The notes beneath the pieces are model-generated. The model was not told the DNA's origin. It made no database searches and worked only from the letters and a program-made list of their open reading frames with translations. This document shows positions 18,677-27,402 of a stretch of 64,000 nt of DNA, in pieces (positions within the stretch are counted from its first letter, which is position 1; each line of letters begins with the position of its first letter). Origin of the DNA: Trichococcus pasteurii (GTDB lineage Bacteria > Bacillota > Bacilli > Lactobacillales > Aerococcaceae); assembly GCF_900112935.1 (NCBI RefSeq), contig NZ_FONM01000002.1, forward strand, positions 1 to 64,000, given 5' to 3'. The translations under genes were made by a program, and so were the position numbers.

Positions 18677-19984
18677 TTGGGAAAAAAACATATCGCGTTG
18701 TTCTCATCAATCTTATTGCTTAGTCCGATTGCAGGTGGTTTTACTGCTCAGGCGGCTACATTGGAAGAATTACAACAACAAAAAGATGCTTTGCAATTAG
18801 AAACGAATACGATTCAATCGCAGATTGAAGAAAAATCAAATTCTTTGAATACTTTGGAATCCGAAAAAGCAAATTTGGAAACAAAAGTAAATGAACTTCA
18901 ATCGCAATTGGATGAATTGATTGGCCGATTAGCTGCACAAGAAGAAAAATTAGCTGCTATCCAATCAAAAATTTTGGAGTTGCAGGCTGAAATCGAATCT
19001 TTACAAGTAGTCATCGACCAAAGAACCGAAAAATTAAATACGCAAGCTCGTTATATCCAAACGGATGCGGGCGTTACGAATATAGCATCAATCCTCTTGT
19101 CTTCAGAGAATTTCTCTGACCTAGTCGGAAAAATCACGGTCGTTTCAAAAATTGTGACTGCCAACAAGGACATCGTGGAACAACAGGAAGCAGATCAGCA
19201 AAAAGTCGAAGACAGCAAAGTGGCTGTTGAAGAAGAAAAGCTTTCCGCTGAAGCATTGAAACAAGAAATATTGATTTCAAAAAATAATGTCGTAGCCCAA
19301 AAAGCTGAAATCGACGTCCAAATCGCGCAAGTCATCGAGAACTACGAATTGACTGAAGCCGAGAAAAATGGCTTGGAATCCACGAAAGCTGAATTAGCAG
19401 CGCAAACTGAATCCATCAGCAACGATATGGCAGCTGAACAAGCCCGTATCACAGCTGAAGCCGTCGCTGCAGCTGAGGCAGAGGCAGCAGCCATCGCCGC
19501 AGCCGAAGCAGCCGCAGCGGCAGCCGCCAACAACTTGACAGCGTCAGTATCACAGACAACTTCAACACCTAGCTATTCCGTGAACTCCAGCGGGTTCTTG
19601 AGACCGGCAAGCGGCTATATCTCTTCACCTTTCGGAAATCGCGTTTCTCCATTCGGAGGATCGATCGAATTCCACCGTGGCGTTGATATCGCAGGCAGCG
19701 GAGCAATTTCGGCAGCCCAATCCGGTACAGTCGAGACAGCTACGTATCATGCAAGCTACGGCTATTATGTTGTCATCAACCACGGCACCATCAATGGCGT
19801 AAACGTCAAAACATTATATGCCCACATGCAACCGGGCTTGTTGGTGGCTCCAGGACAAACCGTCAGCCAAGGGCAACAAGTTGGTGTAATGGGTACGACA
19901 GGAAGCTCAACCGGCGTCCACTTGCACTTTGAAGTACAAGAAAATGGCGCAGTAGTAAATCCTGTGAATTACATCGGCGGATAA
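18677..19984 (+). CDS. Secreted coiled-coil M23 peptidase (EnvC/CwlO-like layout)
   Basis: 435 residues. Signal peptide about 1-26 (FTAQA-ATL), a long coiled coil (about 28-250), an Ala/Glu-rich hinge (about 255-290) and a C-terminal M23 domain (about 306-434) with zinc motifs HRGVD (His333, Asp337) and HLH (415-417). The layout recalls proteins whose coiled coil is controlled by FtsEX, as in PcsB and CwlO, though those end in CHAP or NlpC/P60. The M23 domain is about 80% identical by hand alignment to that of the 5.1-8.2 kb hydrolase. TTG start, 10 nt after AGGAGG. Confidence 0.92.
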   Translation: MGKKHIALFSSILLLSPIAGGFTAQAATLEELQQQKDALQLETNTIQSQIEEKSNSLNTLESEKANLETKVNELQSQLDELIGRLAAQEEKLAAIQSKILELQAEIESLQVVIDQRTEKLNTQARYIQTDAGVTNIASILLSSENFSDLVGKITVVSKIVTANKDIVEQQEADQQKVEDSKVAVEEEKLSAEALKQEILISKNNVVAQKAEIDVQIAQVIENYELTEAEKNGLESTKAELAAQTESISNDMAAEQARITAEAVAAAEAEAAAIAAAEAAAAAAANNLTASVSQTTSTPSYSVNSSGFLRPASGYISSPFGNRVSPFGGSIEFHRGVDIAGSGAISAAQSGTVETATYHASYGYYVVINHGTINGVNVKTLYAHMQPGLLVAPGQTVSQGQQVGVMGTTGSSTGVHLHFEVQENGAVVNPVNYIGG

Positions 19985-20002
19985 AACAGATACGATATAG
20001 AG

Positions 20003-20040
20003 GAGAGATCAGGATTTCCTGTTCTCTTCTTCTTTTTTTG
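20003..20040 (+). terminator. Terminator after the M23 gene
   Basis: Stem AGAGA-CAGG / CCTG-TCTCT with one internal mismatch, followed by CTTCTTTTTTT. Confidence 0.7.
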
Positions 20041-20062
20041 CAACGCTAAGGCGCTGATGCGG

Positions 20063-20068
20063 TATAAT
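20063..20068 (+). promoter_or_regulatory. -10 box of the TrmH-family gene
   Basis: Perfect TATAAT. A TTGCAA 19 bp upstream (20038-20043) is a possible -35 with a long spacer. Confidence 0.45.
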
Positions 20069-20098
20069 AGGGAATATGTTGAACTGAGGGGTTACAAA

Positions 20099-20857
20099 AT
20101 GGAAAAGATAGTATCGATGAAAAATCAAAAAGTAAAACAATGGAAAAAACTGCAGACGACTAAAGGCCGGAAAGAGGCGAGGGCTTATCTGATCGAAGGG
20201 ACACACCTTCTGAAGGAGGCCATCAAAGCAAATGCGATCATCCAAGAAATCGTGATGACGGAAACTTTTTTCCAGCAGTCGGATCTGAAGATTGCGGAAG
20301 AAGTCATCGTCATCGTTTCACCGGAAATCCTCGCCAGCTTGGCCCAGACCGAGACGCCGCAAGGAGTCGTTGCGATCGTTAAGATTCCTGAAGACACTCC
20401 GATTTTGGATTACAAAGGGAAATATATCCTTTTGGATCAGGTGCAGGATCCTGGGAATGTCGGCACCATCATCCGAACAGCGGATGCTGCCGGTTATTCT
20501 GGTGTCTTTTTAGGTGAGGGATCGGTTGATCTGTACAATGATAAAGTATTGCGTTCTATGCAAGGTAGTCATTTCCATCTGCCGGTTCATCGCGCCGCTT
20601 TGCAAGAGTTGATACCTGAAATGAAGAGTAAAGGCATGCCCGTTTACGGAACCGAACTGAACGAAGCTGCCGTCGATTACCGCACTCTTCCTCCGACCGA
20701 TACGGTTGTATTGGTAATGGGTAATGAAGGAAATGGCGTTTCTGAAAAAATATTGGCGTTGACGGATCAGAATTTGTACATTCCGATTTTTGGCGAAGCC
20801 GAGTCCTTGAATGTTGCGGTCGCGGCAGGTATCTTGCTTTATCACTTCGTCGGCTGA
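20099..20857 (+). CDS. TrmH/SpoU-family RNA 2'-O-methyltransferase (YsgA-like)
   Basis: 252 residues. An N-terminal substrate-binding domain (SMKNQKVKQWKKL, EGTHLLKEAI) precedes a SPOUT knot domain with the three SpoU motifs: DPGNVGTIIRTADAAG, VMGNEGNGVS and IPIFGEAESLNVAVAAGI. It methylates a ribose in rRNA or tRNA using SAM; the target base cannot be read from sequence. The frame is open from 20057. The ATG at 20099 is chosen because GAGGGG precedes it by 8 nt and the earlier Met overlaps the promoter. In many Firmicutes this gene precedes pheS, and here an HxlR regulator lies between. Confidence 0.92.
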   Translation: MEKIVSMKNQKVKQWKKLQTTKGRKEARAYLIEGTHLLKEAIKANAIIQEIVMTETFFQQSDLKIAEEVIVIVSPEILASLAQTETPQGVVAIVKIPEDTPILDYKGKYILLDQVQDPGNVGTIIRTADAAGYSGVFLGEGSVDLYNDKVLRSMQGSHFHLPVHRAALQELIPEMKSKGMPVYGTELNEAAVDYRTLPPTDTVVLVMGNEGNGVSEKILALTDQNLYIPIFGEAESLNVAVAAGILLYHFVG

Positions 20858-20976
20858 AGAAATCTTTAAAAAATCGCTATTTTTTCATTTAAACGTGAAA
20901 AAGTATTGCCTTTGTGAAATTCCTATCCTATTATAAGAAACAGACATGAACTTTTTGTACAGCTTGCAAGCTGGTT

Positions 20977-21035
20977 GCCGAATATTCACGAATATTTTTC
21001 GTGAAGTTTTTCCTAATTTGATGGAAATATTCGGC
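20977..21035 (+). other. Folded intergenic element (three-way-junction-like)
   Basis: Outer arms 20977-20986 (GCCGAATATT) and 21026-21035 (AATATTCGGC) are perfect 10-bp complements. Inside are a hairpin CACGAA/TTCGTG (20987-21003) and a weaker TTTCC/GGAAA pair (21009-21013 with 21023-21027) that competes with the outer stem for two bases. It lies in the 326-bp gap before the HxlR gene, upstream of that gene's promoter. The role is unknown: regulator site, small RNA or the 3' end of the preceding transcript. Confidence 0.45.
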
Positions 21036-21135
21036 GCCTGCAGGCATTTATCTGGGGAACCAATTCAGTTAGTGCTGTTTGCGGGATAGGATGCTTATTT
21101 TTTGTAAACATTTTGTGACAAAAGGCACATTCCCT

Positions 21136-21164
21136 TTGACAGGGGAAATGAGGGTGTTTATAAT
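21136..21164 (+). promoter_or_regulatory. Consensus promoter of the HxlR-type gene
   Basis: TTGACA (21136-21141), exactly 17 bp, TATAAT (21159-21164): a perfect sigma-A promoter. The predicted start near 21171 falls beside the ribosome-binding site, so the leader would be very short and the promoter probably needs an active repressor. Confidence 0.8.
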
Positions 21165-21184
21165 AGGTCAAAGAGGTGAAGGCT

Positions 21185-21508
21185 GTGAATGAAATGCTGG
21201 AAGTAAAAAAATGTATTTGTCCAAAATTCGAAAAGACATTCTCTATTTTAGGGAAGAAATGGACCGGCTTAATCATCGAAGTCTTGATGGACGGAGATAA
21301 ACGATTCAAGGAATTGGCCGCACAGATACCTAATGTCAGTGATCGAGTATTAGTTGAACGCTTAAAAGAGCTGGAAGATGAAAAAATTGTGGTAAGAACC
21401 GAAAATCCTGCGGCGGCAATCAAAGTGATGTACGGATTGTCGGAAAAAGGTAAGGCATTGAACAGTGTGATGCAGGAAATCCAAACTTGGTCGGATGCGT
21501 GGGTCTGA
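21185..21508 (+). CDS. HxlR-family winged-helix transcriptional regulator
   Basis: 107 residues. Matches the HxlR (MarR-like) domain: CPKFEKTFSILGKKWTGLII, then RFKELAAQIPNVSDRVLVERLKELE as the recognition helix region, then the wing. The Cys-x-Cys near the N-terminus (KKCICPKF) includes the cysteine that some HxlR proteins use to sense reactive aldehydes or disulfide stress. GTG at 21185 has AGAGGTG six bases upstream. ATG at 21194 and GTG at 21176 are alternatives. No partner enzyme lies beside it, so its target may be elsewhere or its own promoter. Confidence 0.85.
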   Translation: MNEMLEVKKCICPKFEKTFSILGKKWTGLIIEVLMDGDKRFKELAAQIPNVSDRVLVERLKELEDEKIVVRTENPAAAIKVMYGLSEKGKALNSVMQEIQTWSDAWV

Positions 21509-21516
21509 ATCCGAAC

Positions 21517-21545
21517 TTGACGGAAACGGCATTTCCGGTTAAACT
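21517..21545 (+). promoter_or_regulatory. pheST promoter
   Basis: TTGACG, 17-bp spacer, TAAACT, just after the HxlR stop codon. Start near 21552, giving a leader of about 285 nt. Confidence 0.6.
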
Positions 21546-21551
21546 GGCAAA

Positions 21552-21811
21552 GTAAGTAAAATGAATACGAAAAGCGTTGAAGGGAACCTTCACGATCTGC
21601 AGCTTTTTTCAGGGAATAATGGCCATTGACTGCGAGCCTTTATAGAAGATGATTGTGTTTTTTCACTCCCCGAGCTGACTTTGGGATTTGCCCTGTGCAA
21701 TGAATAAAGTTCCGGTTTATTACCGTTAAACAAATGAAGTGTCGTTGCTTGCAACGAAACAAGGGTGGTACCACGAAAATCTCGTCCCTTACCAGGGACG
21801 GGATTTTTTTG
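21552..21811 (+). promoter_or_regulatory. T-box riboswitch of pheST
   Basis: T-box core AGGGTGGTACCACG at 21762-21774, then a terminator hairpin (ATCTCGTCCC at 21779-21788 with GGGACGGGAT at 21795-21804) and a T run. The structured 5' part contains TTTTTTCAC, a plausible TTC phenylalanine specifier. Uncharged tRNA-Phe would permit readthrough into pheS. Confidence 0.92.
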
Positions 21812-21837
21812 CATTTTTTATGAGAAGGGGACAGAAC

Positions 21838-22884
21838 ATGGAATTAAAAGAGAAATTACAAACGTTACGTATAGATGCTTTGCAGCAAGTCGAATCTGCA
21901 GAGGAGCTGCAGTCATTGAATCAAGTCCGTATTTCTTATTTGGGAAAAAAAGGACCAATCACAGAGGCTTTGAGAGGGATGAAAGATCTGACTCCTGAAG
22001 AACGCCCGGTCATCGGAACTTTGGCAAATGAATTGCGTGACGATATTGAAGCCGCCATCCAAGCCAAAAAAGATGCACTTGAAATTAAAAAAATGGAAGC
22101 TGAAATTGCGGCTGAAACGATCGATGTCACCCTACCGGGCAAGAAGATTGCGCAAGGTACGACACACGTATTGACGCAGATCAACGAGGAAATCGAAGAT
22201 CTGTTTTTGGGGATGGGTTACAAAATCGTGGACGGCCCAGAAGTGGAACAGGACAGCTACAATTTCGAGAAGATGAATCTCCCGAAAGATCATCCGGCCC
22301 GCGATATGCAGGACACTTTCTACATCACCGATGAATTGTTGTTGCGTACGCATACGTCACCTGTCCAAGCGCGCACGATGGAGAAGCATGATTTTTCCAA
22401 AGGTCCGTTGAAGATGATCAGTCCTGGGAAAGTCTATCGCCGTGATAGCGATGATGCGACCCACTCGCACCAATTCCACCAGATTGAAGGATTGGTCATC
22501 GGAGAGAACATCACTTTGGCTGACCTAAAGGGGACCCTTGCCGTCTTCGCCAAAAAATTGTTCGGGGAAGAACGTGAAATCCGTTTACGCCCTAGCTACT
22601 TCCCGTTCACGGAACCTTCTGTGGAAGTCGATGTCAGCTGCTTCAAGTGTGGCGGATCCGGTTGTAACGTCTGCAAACAAACCGGCTGGATTGAAATCCT
22701 GGGTTCAGGTATTGTCCATCCCAATGTTCTGGAAATGTCTGGAATTGACTCTACGAAATACTCCGGATTTGCATTTGGTCTAGGCCAGGAACGTGTAGCG
22801 ATGTTGAAATATGGTGTTGATGACATCCGCCACTTCTACCAAAATGATATCCGATTCTTAAGTCAATTCGATGTAAAGGAGTAA
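21838..22884 (+). CDS. pheS: Phenylalanyl-tRNA synthetase alpha subunit
   Basis: 348 residues, class II catalytic subunit of the alpha2-beta2 enzyme. N-terminal coiled coil (about 1-85), then motif 2 region ([26 protein letters not shown]) and motif 3 ([17 protein letters not shown]). The cysteine cluster [12 protein letters not shown] is typical of Gram-positive PheS. The open frame runs back into the T-box; the ATG at 21838 after AAGGGG is the real start. pheT follows after 4 nt. Confidence 0.98.
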   Translation: MELKEKLQTLRIDALQQVESAEELQSLNQVRISYLGKKGPITEALRGMKDLTPEERPVIGTLANELRDDIEAAIQAKKDALEIKKMEAEIAAETIDVTLPGKKIAQGTTHVLTQINEEIEDLFLGMGYKIVDGPEVEQDSYNFEKMNLPKDHPARDMQDTFYITDELLLRTHTSPVQARTMEKHDFSKGPLKMISPGKVYRRDSDDATHSHQFHQIEGLVIGENITLADLKGTLAVFAKKLFGEEREIRLRPSYFPFTEPSVEVDVSCFKCGGSGCNVCKQTGWIEILGSGIVHPNVLEMSGIDSTKYSGFAFGLGQERVAMLKYGVDDIRHFYQNDIRFLSQFDVKE

Positions 22885-22888
22885 CATA

Positions 22889-25303
22889 ATGAAAGTATCC
22901 TATAAATGGTTAAAAGAATATTTAGATCTATCAGATGTAACACCAGATGAATTAGCGGAAAAAATGTCCCGTACCGGTATCGAAGTGGATGACGTCATCT
23001 ATCCGGGCAAAGGCTTGTCAAAAATCGTCGTTGGGGAAACGTTGTCCGTAGTCGACCATCCTGATTCGGACCATCTGCATGTCTGCCAAGTGAATGTCGG
23101 GGCTGATGAACCGATCCAGATCGTCTGCGGTGCGCCGAATGTGGCTGCAGGCCAAAAAGTCATCGTGGCTTTGCATGGCGCACGGATCACCGGCAATGCG
23201 AAGATCAAAAAAGGCAAAATGCGCGGCCAAGAATCGAACGGGATGATCTGTTCGTTGGCTGAATTGGGCTATCCTGAGAGTGTCGTTCCAAAAAAATATG
23301 CGGACGGGATTTTTGTCCTGCCGACTGAAGCAGTTCCCGGAACGGAAGTCGTTGACTTGTTGGATCTTGATGATGCGATTCTGGACATCGACATCACGCC
23401 GAACCGCGCCGATGCTTTGAGCATGCGCGGCTCCGCCTATGAAGTTGCGGCCATCTACAACAAAGAACTGGAATTCCCGGCTGCGCCTGTTTCCGAAAAG
23501 ACAGGTTCTGTTGCGGATCACATCAAAGTAGCCGTTGAGGATACAACCGACGCGCCGGCTTACCACATCCAGGTGATCAAAGACGTCAAAATTGCGGAAA
23601 GTCCGCTTTGGCTGCAGAACAAATTGATGAACGGCGGCATCCGTCCGATCAACAACGTAGTCGACATCACGAATTATATCCTGTTGGAATACGGCCAACC
23701 GTTGCATGCATTCGACTATGATCAAATCGGTTCAAAAGAGATCATCGTCCGCCGCGCCAAAGCCAACGAAAAGATGACTACTCTTGACGGAGTGGAAAGA
23801 ACGTTGGATACGGATAACATCGTCATCACGAATGGCACTGCGCCGATTGCCTTGGCTGGTGTCATGGGCGGTATGGATTCAGAAATCACTGATGGAACTG
23901 TGACTGTCGCATTGGAATCCGCATTGTTCAATCCGGTTTTGATCCGCAAAACCGCAGGTAAATTCAACTTGCGCAGTGAATCCAGTTCCCGTTTCGAAAA
24001 GGGCATCAATGTCGCGACAATCCTCACAGCTGGACAACATGCAGCTGAACTGATCCATGAGTTGGCGGGGGGCACAATCGTTGCCGGCACGGCATCCGTT
24101 GATACGGTGGAAGTGAAGGACACGGAAGTGGTCATCACTTTGGAAAAAATCAACCGTTCATTGGGGACTGCCATTTCCAGCGATGAGGTGACTGCCATCT
24201 TCAATCAGTTGGGCTTTGCATCGACGTTTGACGGCGAAACATTCACCGTTGCTGTACCGCCGAGAAGATGGGATATTTCCATCTATGCGGACATCCTGGA
24301 AGAAGTCGCACGCATCTACGGATACGACAACCTTCCGGAAACTTTGCCGATCACACCGGCTTTGCCTACCGCATTGACGCCTAAACAACATACGATGCGC
24401 ATCACCAGAAGATTCATGGAAGGTGCGGGACTGACCCAAAACATCAGCTACGTGCTGACTACTGCCGAAAAAGCGAGAGAATACGCGGTCGAAGACAAGG
24501 AAGGCATCCGTTTGGCTTGGCCGATGAGCGAGGATCGCAGCACGCTGCGGATGAACTTGCTGAGCACACTTTTGGACAATGCCGCTTACAACGTTGCCCG
24601 CAAGAGCACGGATATCCAATTTTACGAAATCGGTCGGGTATTCTTCCCTTCAGCTGACAGCGTATTGCCGATCGAAGCAGAACGCTTAGCCGGTGTGCTG
24701 ACAGGAATGGCCTACCAAAAGGATTGGCAAATGGCTGCCGAACCCGTCAATTTTTACCATGCCAAGGGGGTATTGGATGGGTATTTCGAAACGATGGGCT
24801 TGAGCGATCAAATCCGTTTCGAAGCTGCCAAAGACCTGAAATGGATGCATCCGGGCAGAACGGCTGCCGTCTATATGGGCGATGCCTATATCGGTTATGT
24901 TGGCCAAGTCCATCCGGCTACGGCAAATGCCTATGACCTGAAGGAAACTTATGCCTTCGAGATCGATTTCGAAGCGATCATTGCCGCACCGAAGGAAGTG
25001 ATCACGCAACAACCGATCCCTAAATTCCCTGGCGTGACCCGCGACGTGGCTTTGTTGGTGGATGAGACCGTCACACACCAACAGATCGTAAGGACCATCA
25101 AGGAAAACGGCGGCAAATTCCTGAAGGATGTCCATCTGTTCGACATCTATCAGGGCAAGGGCATCGAAGACGGCAAGAAGTCTGTTGCTTACTCCATGTC
25201 ATTCCTGAACCCTGAAGCAACACTTGTCGATGAAGACATCAACAAAGCTTTCGCGAAATTGGTTGCGGCTTTGGAAACCGAATGCGGAGCAGCAATCCGT
25301 TAA
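22889..25303 (+). CDS. pheT: Phenylalanyl-tRNA synthetase beta subunit
   Basis: 804 residues. An EMAP-II-type tRNA-binding domain at the N-terminus (about 40-150) precedes B3/B4 editing domains (about 210-390, containing DVVDITNYILLEYGQPLHAFD), a B5 domain, the catalytic-like core and a C-terminal ferredoxin-fold anticodon-binding domain (KFPGVTRDVALLVDE). It forms the heterotetramer with PheS and is co-transcribed with it. A terminator follows. Confidence 0.98.
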   Translation: MKVSYKWLKEYLDLSDVTPDELAEKMSRTGIEVDDVIYPGKGLSKIVVGETLSVVDHPDSDHLHVCQVNVGADEPIQIVCGAPNVAAGQKVIVALHGARITGNAKIKKGKMRGQESNGMICSLAELGYPESVVPKKYADGIFVLPTEAVPGTEVVDLLDLDDAILDIDITPNRADALSMRGSAYEVAAIYNKELEFPAAPVSEKTGSVADHIKVAVEDTTDAPAYHIQVIKDVKIAESPLWLQNKLMNGGIRPINNVVDITNYILLEYGQPLHAFDYDQIGSKEIIVRRAKANEKMTTLDGVERTLDTDNIVITNGTAPIALAGVMGGMDSEITDGTVTVALESALFNPVLIRKTAGKFNLRSESSSRFEKGINVATILTAGQHAAELIHELAGGTIVAGTASVDTVEVKDTEVVITLEKINRSLGTAISSDEVTAIFNQLGFASTFDGETFTVAVPPRRWDISIYADILEEVARIYGYDNLPETLPITPALPTALTPKQHTMRITRRFMEGAGLTQNISYVLTTAEKAREYAVEDKEGIRLAWPMSEDRSTLRMNLLSTLLDNAAYNVARKSTDIQFYEIGRVFFPSADSVLPIEAERLAGVLTGMAYQKDWQMAAEPVNFYHAKGVLDGYFETMGLSDQIRFEAAKDLKWMHPGRTAAVYMGDAYIGYVGQVHPATANAYDLKETYAFEIDFEAIIAAPKEVITQQPIPKFPGVTRDVALLVDETVTHQQIVRTIKENGGKFLKDVHLFDIYQGKGIEDGKKSVAYSMSFLNPEATLVDEDINKAFAKLVAALETECGAAIR

Positions 25304-25334
25304 GGACATCAGCTTGTTTCACTTTCCTGAACAA

Positions 25335-25378
25335 CCAAAAAAACGATTCGCCATTTGTATGGCGAATCGTTTTTTTGT
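25335..25378. terminator. Bidirectional terminator pheT / rnhC
   Basis: Arms AAAAAAACGATTCGCCA and TGGCGAATCGTTTTTTT around TTTGTA. Perfect 17-bp stem usable on both strands. Confidence 0.95.
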
Positions 25379-25414
25379 GTGGGCTAGCTTCACGAACCTG
25401 TTCCGCTTTTCTTG

Positions 25415-26365
25415 CTACCTGTCCGCCAGTCGGATGGCTTTTTGGGTATTGGCGAAGTGGAGCTTCGTATATTTGCCCAGCAGTTCCAAACCGCCTTGAC
25501 GGTACATTTCGGCAGCAATCAGGTCGACGTTGGCGCCGGCGCCTGAAGGGATCGGATAACCGGATACTGAGGTCATGTCAGCCAAGGTCTTCAGGAAATA
25601 GTAGCGGGCGATGATAGAGGCCGCCGCGACCGCCAGATGATGGGATTCACCTTTTGTCTGGAAATGAACATTCTCCTTCACCTGGACTTTTTGGTCGGAA
25701 ATATGCTTGAAATAGGTCGAAGGCAATTCAAACTGATCGACCAGGATCGCTTTTGGCTTTTCCGGAGCTACTTTCTTCAACAGCTGATCAAGAACTTGGT
25801 TATGCAGCAACGCCTTCATTTTCCCTTGGGACATCGTCGGTTGGACCTCATTGTATTTTTCGGGCATCAAGTTGATGACGCTGTGCGGGACATGCTGCAA
25901 CAATTGCTTCGCAATGGTGATGATGCGGGCATCCGTCAAAGCTTTTGAGTCCTGAACGCCCAACTTTTTCAGCAACGGCAATTGTTCGGCGGAAGCATAG
26001 ACGGCACAGACCGTCAATGGCCCGAAATAGCTGCCGTTGCCGACTTCATCGCTGCCGATGACGGACCATTCGGAAAAGCCTGCAGGGAGGCCGGTTTTGC
26101 TCGGGGCCTCTTTTTTCAGCATGTTCTTTGCGGCAGGGGCTTTAGTGGCTCCGACCTGCTCGCTGGATGCTTGCCACTGCGCTGCTTCATTTTCGGCGTT
26201 TTGGCCTTGAAACAGCACTTTACCGGAATTGTAACCGGTGATGGTGGTCTGGTTCTTTTTGGCTGTGAAAAGGCTGTGCGGCACTGGTTTCACAGCATAA
26301 TCCTGATAAAAAACGGCCATCTTTTTCAGTTGGCCCGTCGTTACTTTCAATACGGCATTCGACAT
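25415..26365 (-). CDS. rnhC: Ribonuclease HIII
   Basis: 316 residues. Removes RNA from RNA-DNA hybrids. An N-terminal TBP-like substrate-binding domain (about 1-85) precedes the RNase HII/III domain with GSDEVGNGSYFGPLTV (catalytic Asp-Glu), then DSKALTD and later acidic residues. A TTG at 26383 extends the frame, but the ATG at 26365 has AAGGA upstream and fits the family. Divergent from zapA, the usual rnhC/zapA arrangement in Firmicutes. Confidence 0.96.
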   Translation of the reverse strand: MSNAVLKVTTGQLKKMAVFYQDYAVKPVPHSLFTAKKNQTTITGYNSGKVLFQGQNAENEAAQWQASSEQVGATKAPAAKNMLKKEAPSKTGLPAGFSEWSVIGSDEVGNGSYFGPLTVCAVYASAEQLPLLKKLGVQDSKALTDARIITIAKQLLQHVPHSVINLMPEKYNEVQPTMSQGKMKALLHNQVLDQLLKKVAPEKPKAILVDQFELPSTYFKHISDQKVQVKENVHFQTKGESHHLAVAAASIIARYYFLKTLADMTSVSGYPIPSGAGANVDLIAAEMYRQGGLELLGKYTKLHFANTQKAIRLADR

Positions 26366-26541
26366 ATTCTCATCCTTGCTCAATTAAATTTTTCTGTTCA
26401 GCTTTTCGGTAGTAGCATCCTTTATTCTATCACAGGAAGTCCTCTTCTTCATGGGAAATAGTAGCGGTTTGGGCAGCCGTTTTGGGGGAAAGGACAGGAT
26501 TGGGAACTTGAAGAGGTTTATACTGCATTTCGTCGGATTTA

Positions 26542-26550
26542 TGTTAAAAT
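26542..26550 (+). promoter_or_regulatory. Extended -10 promoter of zapA
   Basis: TGT-TAAAAT, an extended -10 element, 35 nt before the zapA start. No convincing -35. Confidence 0.4.
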
Positions 26551-26584
26551 ATACTAGACAGTTTTTTAATGGAGGACTTTGAAT

Positions 26585-27373
26585 ATGACAGAAAACAAGA
26601 GAAGATTCAAAACAATCATAGCAGGAAAGACCTATACGATTGTGGGAAATAAAGCACCTGAGCATTTGACTGCGGTATCGGAATTGGTCAATGCGCAGTT
26701 GGAACAGATTAAAGAAGCAGCTCCGGCGCTTGGTCGGGAGGAGCGCGGCATTCTCGTGGCTGTGAACGCCATTTCCGATCAGATCACGAAGCAGTTGGAG
26801 ATGGAAGAGTTGCTGTTGAAAGTGGCGAAGCTGGAGAAAGCTTTGCAGGAAAGCCAAAGCGTCACACAAGCTGCATCCGTTGAGGAAACAGAGCAAACCG
26901 AGCCGGAAAAGGCTTCGGATGTGGAGCCCCAAAACCAAGCGGTTGCCGAAGTCGAACAAAAAACAGACGCCGTTGCTCTGACTGAGGAGAAAGCAGCTAA
27001 AGAAGCTGGTGAACCCGAAGCAATTGCAGTCGAAACGCCTGAAAAGGAACACGCTGCAGAAAAGATGACCGGGAACGCAGCAACAAATAAGGCCGTGGCT
27101 GACTTTGCCGGGAAAAAGCGCGATAACGAGAGTCAAACAGTGACTGCTATGCCTGCAACAATCAGCGAACTGCAGCAAGCTGCCCGGGAAGCCAACGAAC
27201 TGCCGGCCAGGAAATCCAATTCAAAATTGACGAAGACGACAACCGCTTCCGAGGCAACACTGAAGCGGGCTCAGCACAGAAATCAAGTGCGTTCGGCTTT
27301 GGGTGTCAACAGGAACGCTGAAAATGCCATCCCGCCTTACACCAAAAATCACGAGCACGATGGAAAAAAGTAG
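26585..27373 (+). CDS. zapA: Cell division protein ZapA with a long disordered tail
   Basis: 262 residues, while ZapA is normally about 85-110. Residues about 1-95 are a standard ZapA domain (RFKTIIAGKTYTIVGNKAPEHL then a coiled coil) that bundles FtsZ filaments. The remaining 165 residues are low-complexity, rich in Glu, Ala, Thr and Lys, turning basic near the end (KLTKTTTASEATLKRAQHR), with no known domain. The start is ATG 7 nt after GGAGGAC. cvpA follows after 29 nt. A frameshift fusion is unlikely because codon use stays even and one clean stop ends the frame. Confidence 0.9.
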   Translation: MTENKRRFKTIIAGKTYTIVGNKAPEHLTAVSELVNAQLEQIKEAAPALGREERGILVAVNAISDQITKQLEMEELLLKVAKLEKALQESQSVTQAASVEETEQTEPEKASDVEPQNQAVAEVEQKTDAVALTEEKAAKEAGEPEAIAVETPEKEHAAEKMTGNAATNKAVADFAGKKRDNESQTVTAMPATISELQQAAREANELPARKSNSKLTKTTTASEATLKRAQHRNQVRSALGVNRNAENAIPPYTKNHEHDGKK

Positions 27374-27402
27374 TAAAAAGACTGTAGAAATCAGGTGAAA
27401 AA

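Noticed and set aside
19450-19530. GCAGCC-rich tract as a possible repeat element
   Set aside because: It is the coding sequence of the Ala/Glu hinge in the M23 protein, not an independent repeat.
20858-20930. Possible terminator after the TrmH-family gene
   Set aside because: Only a weak A/T stem around AAATCGCTATTTTTTC; not convincing as an intrinsic terminator.
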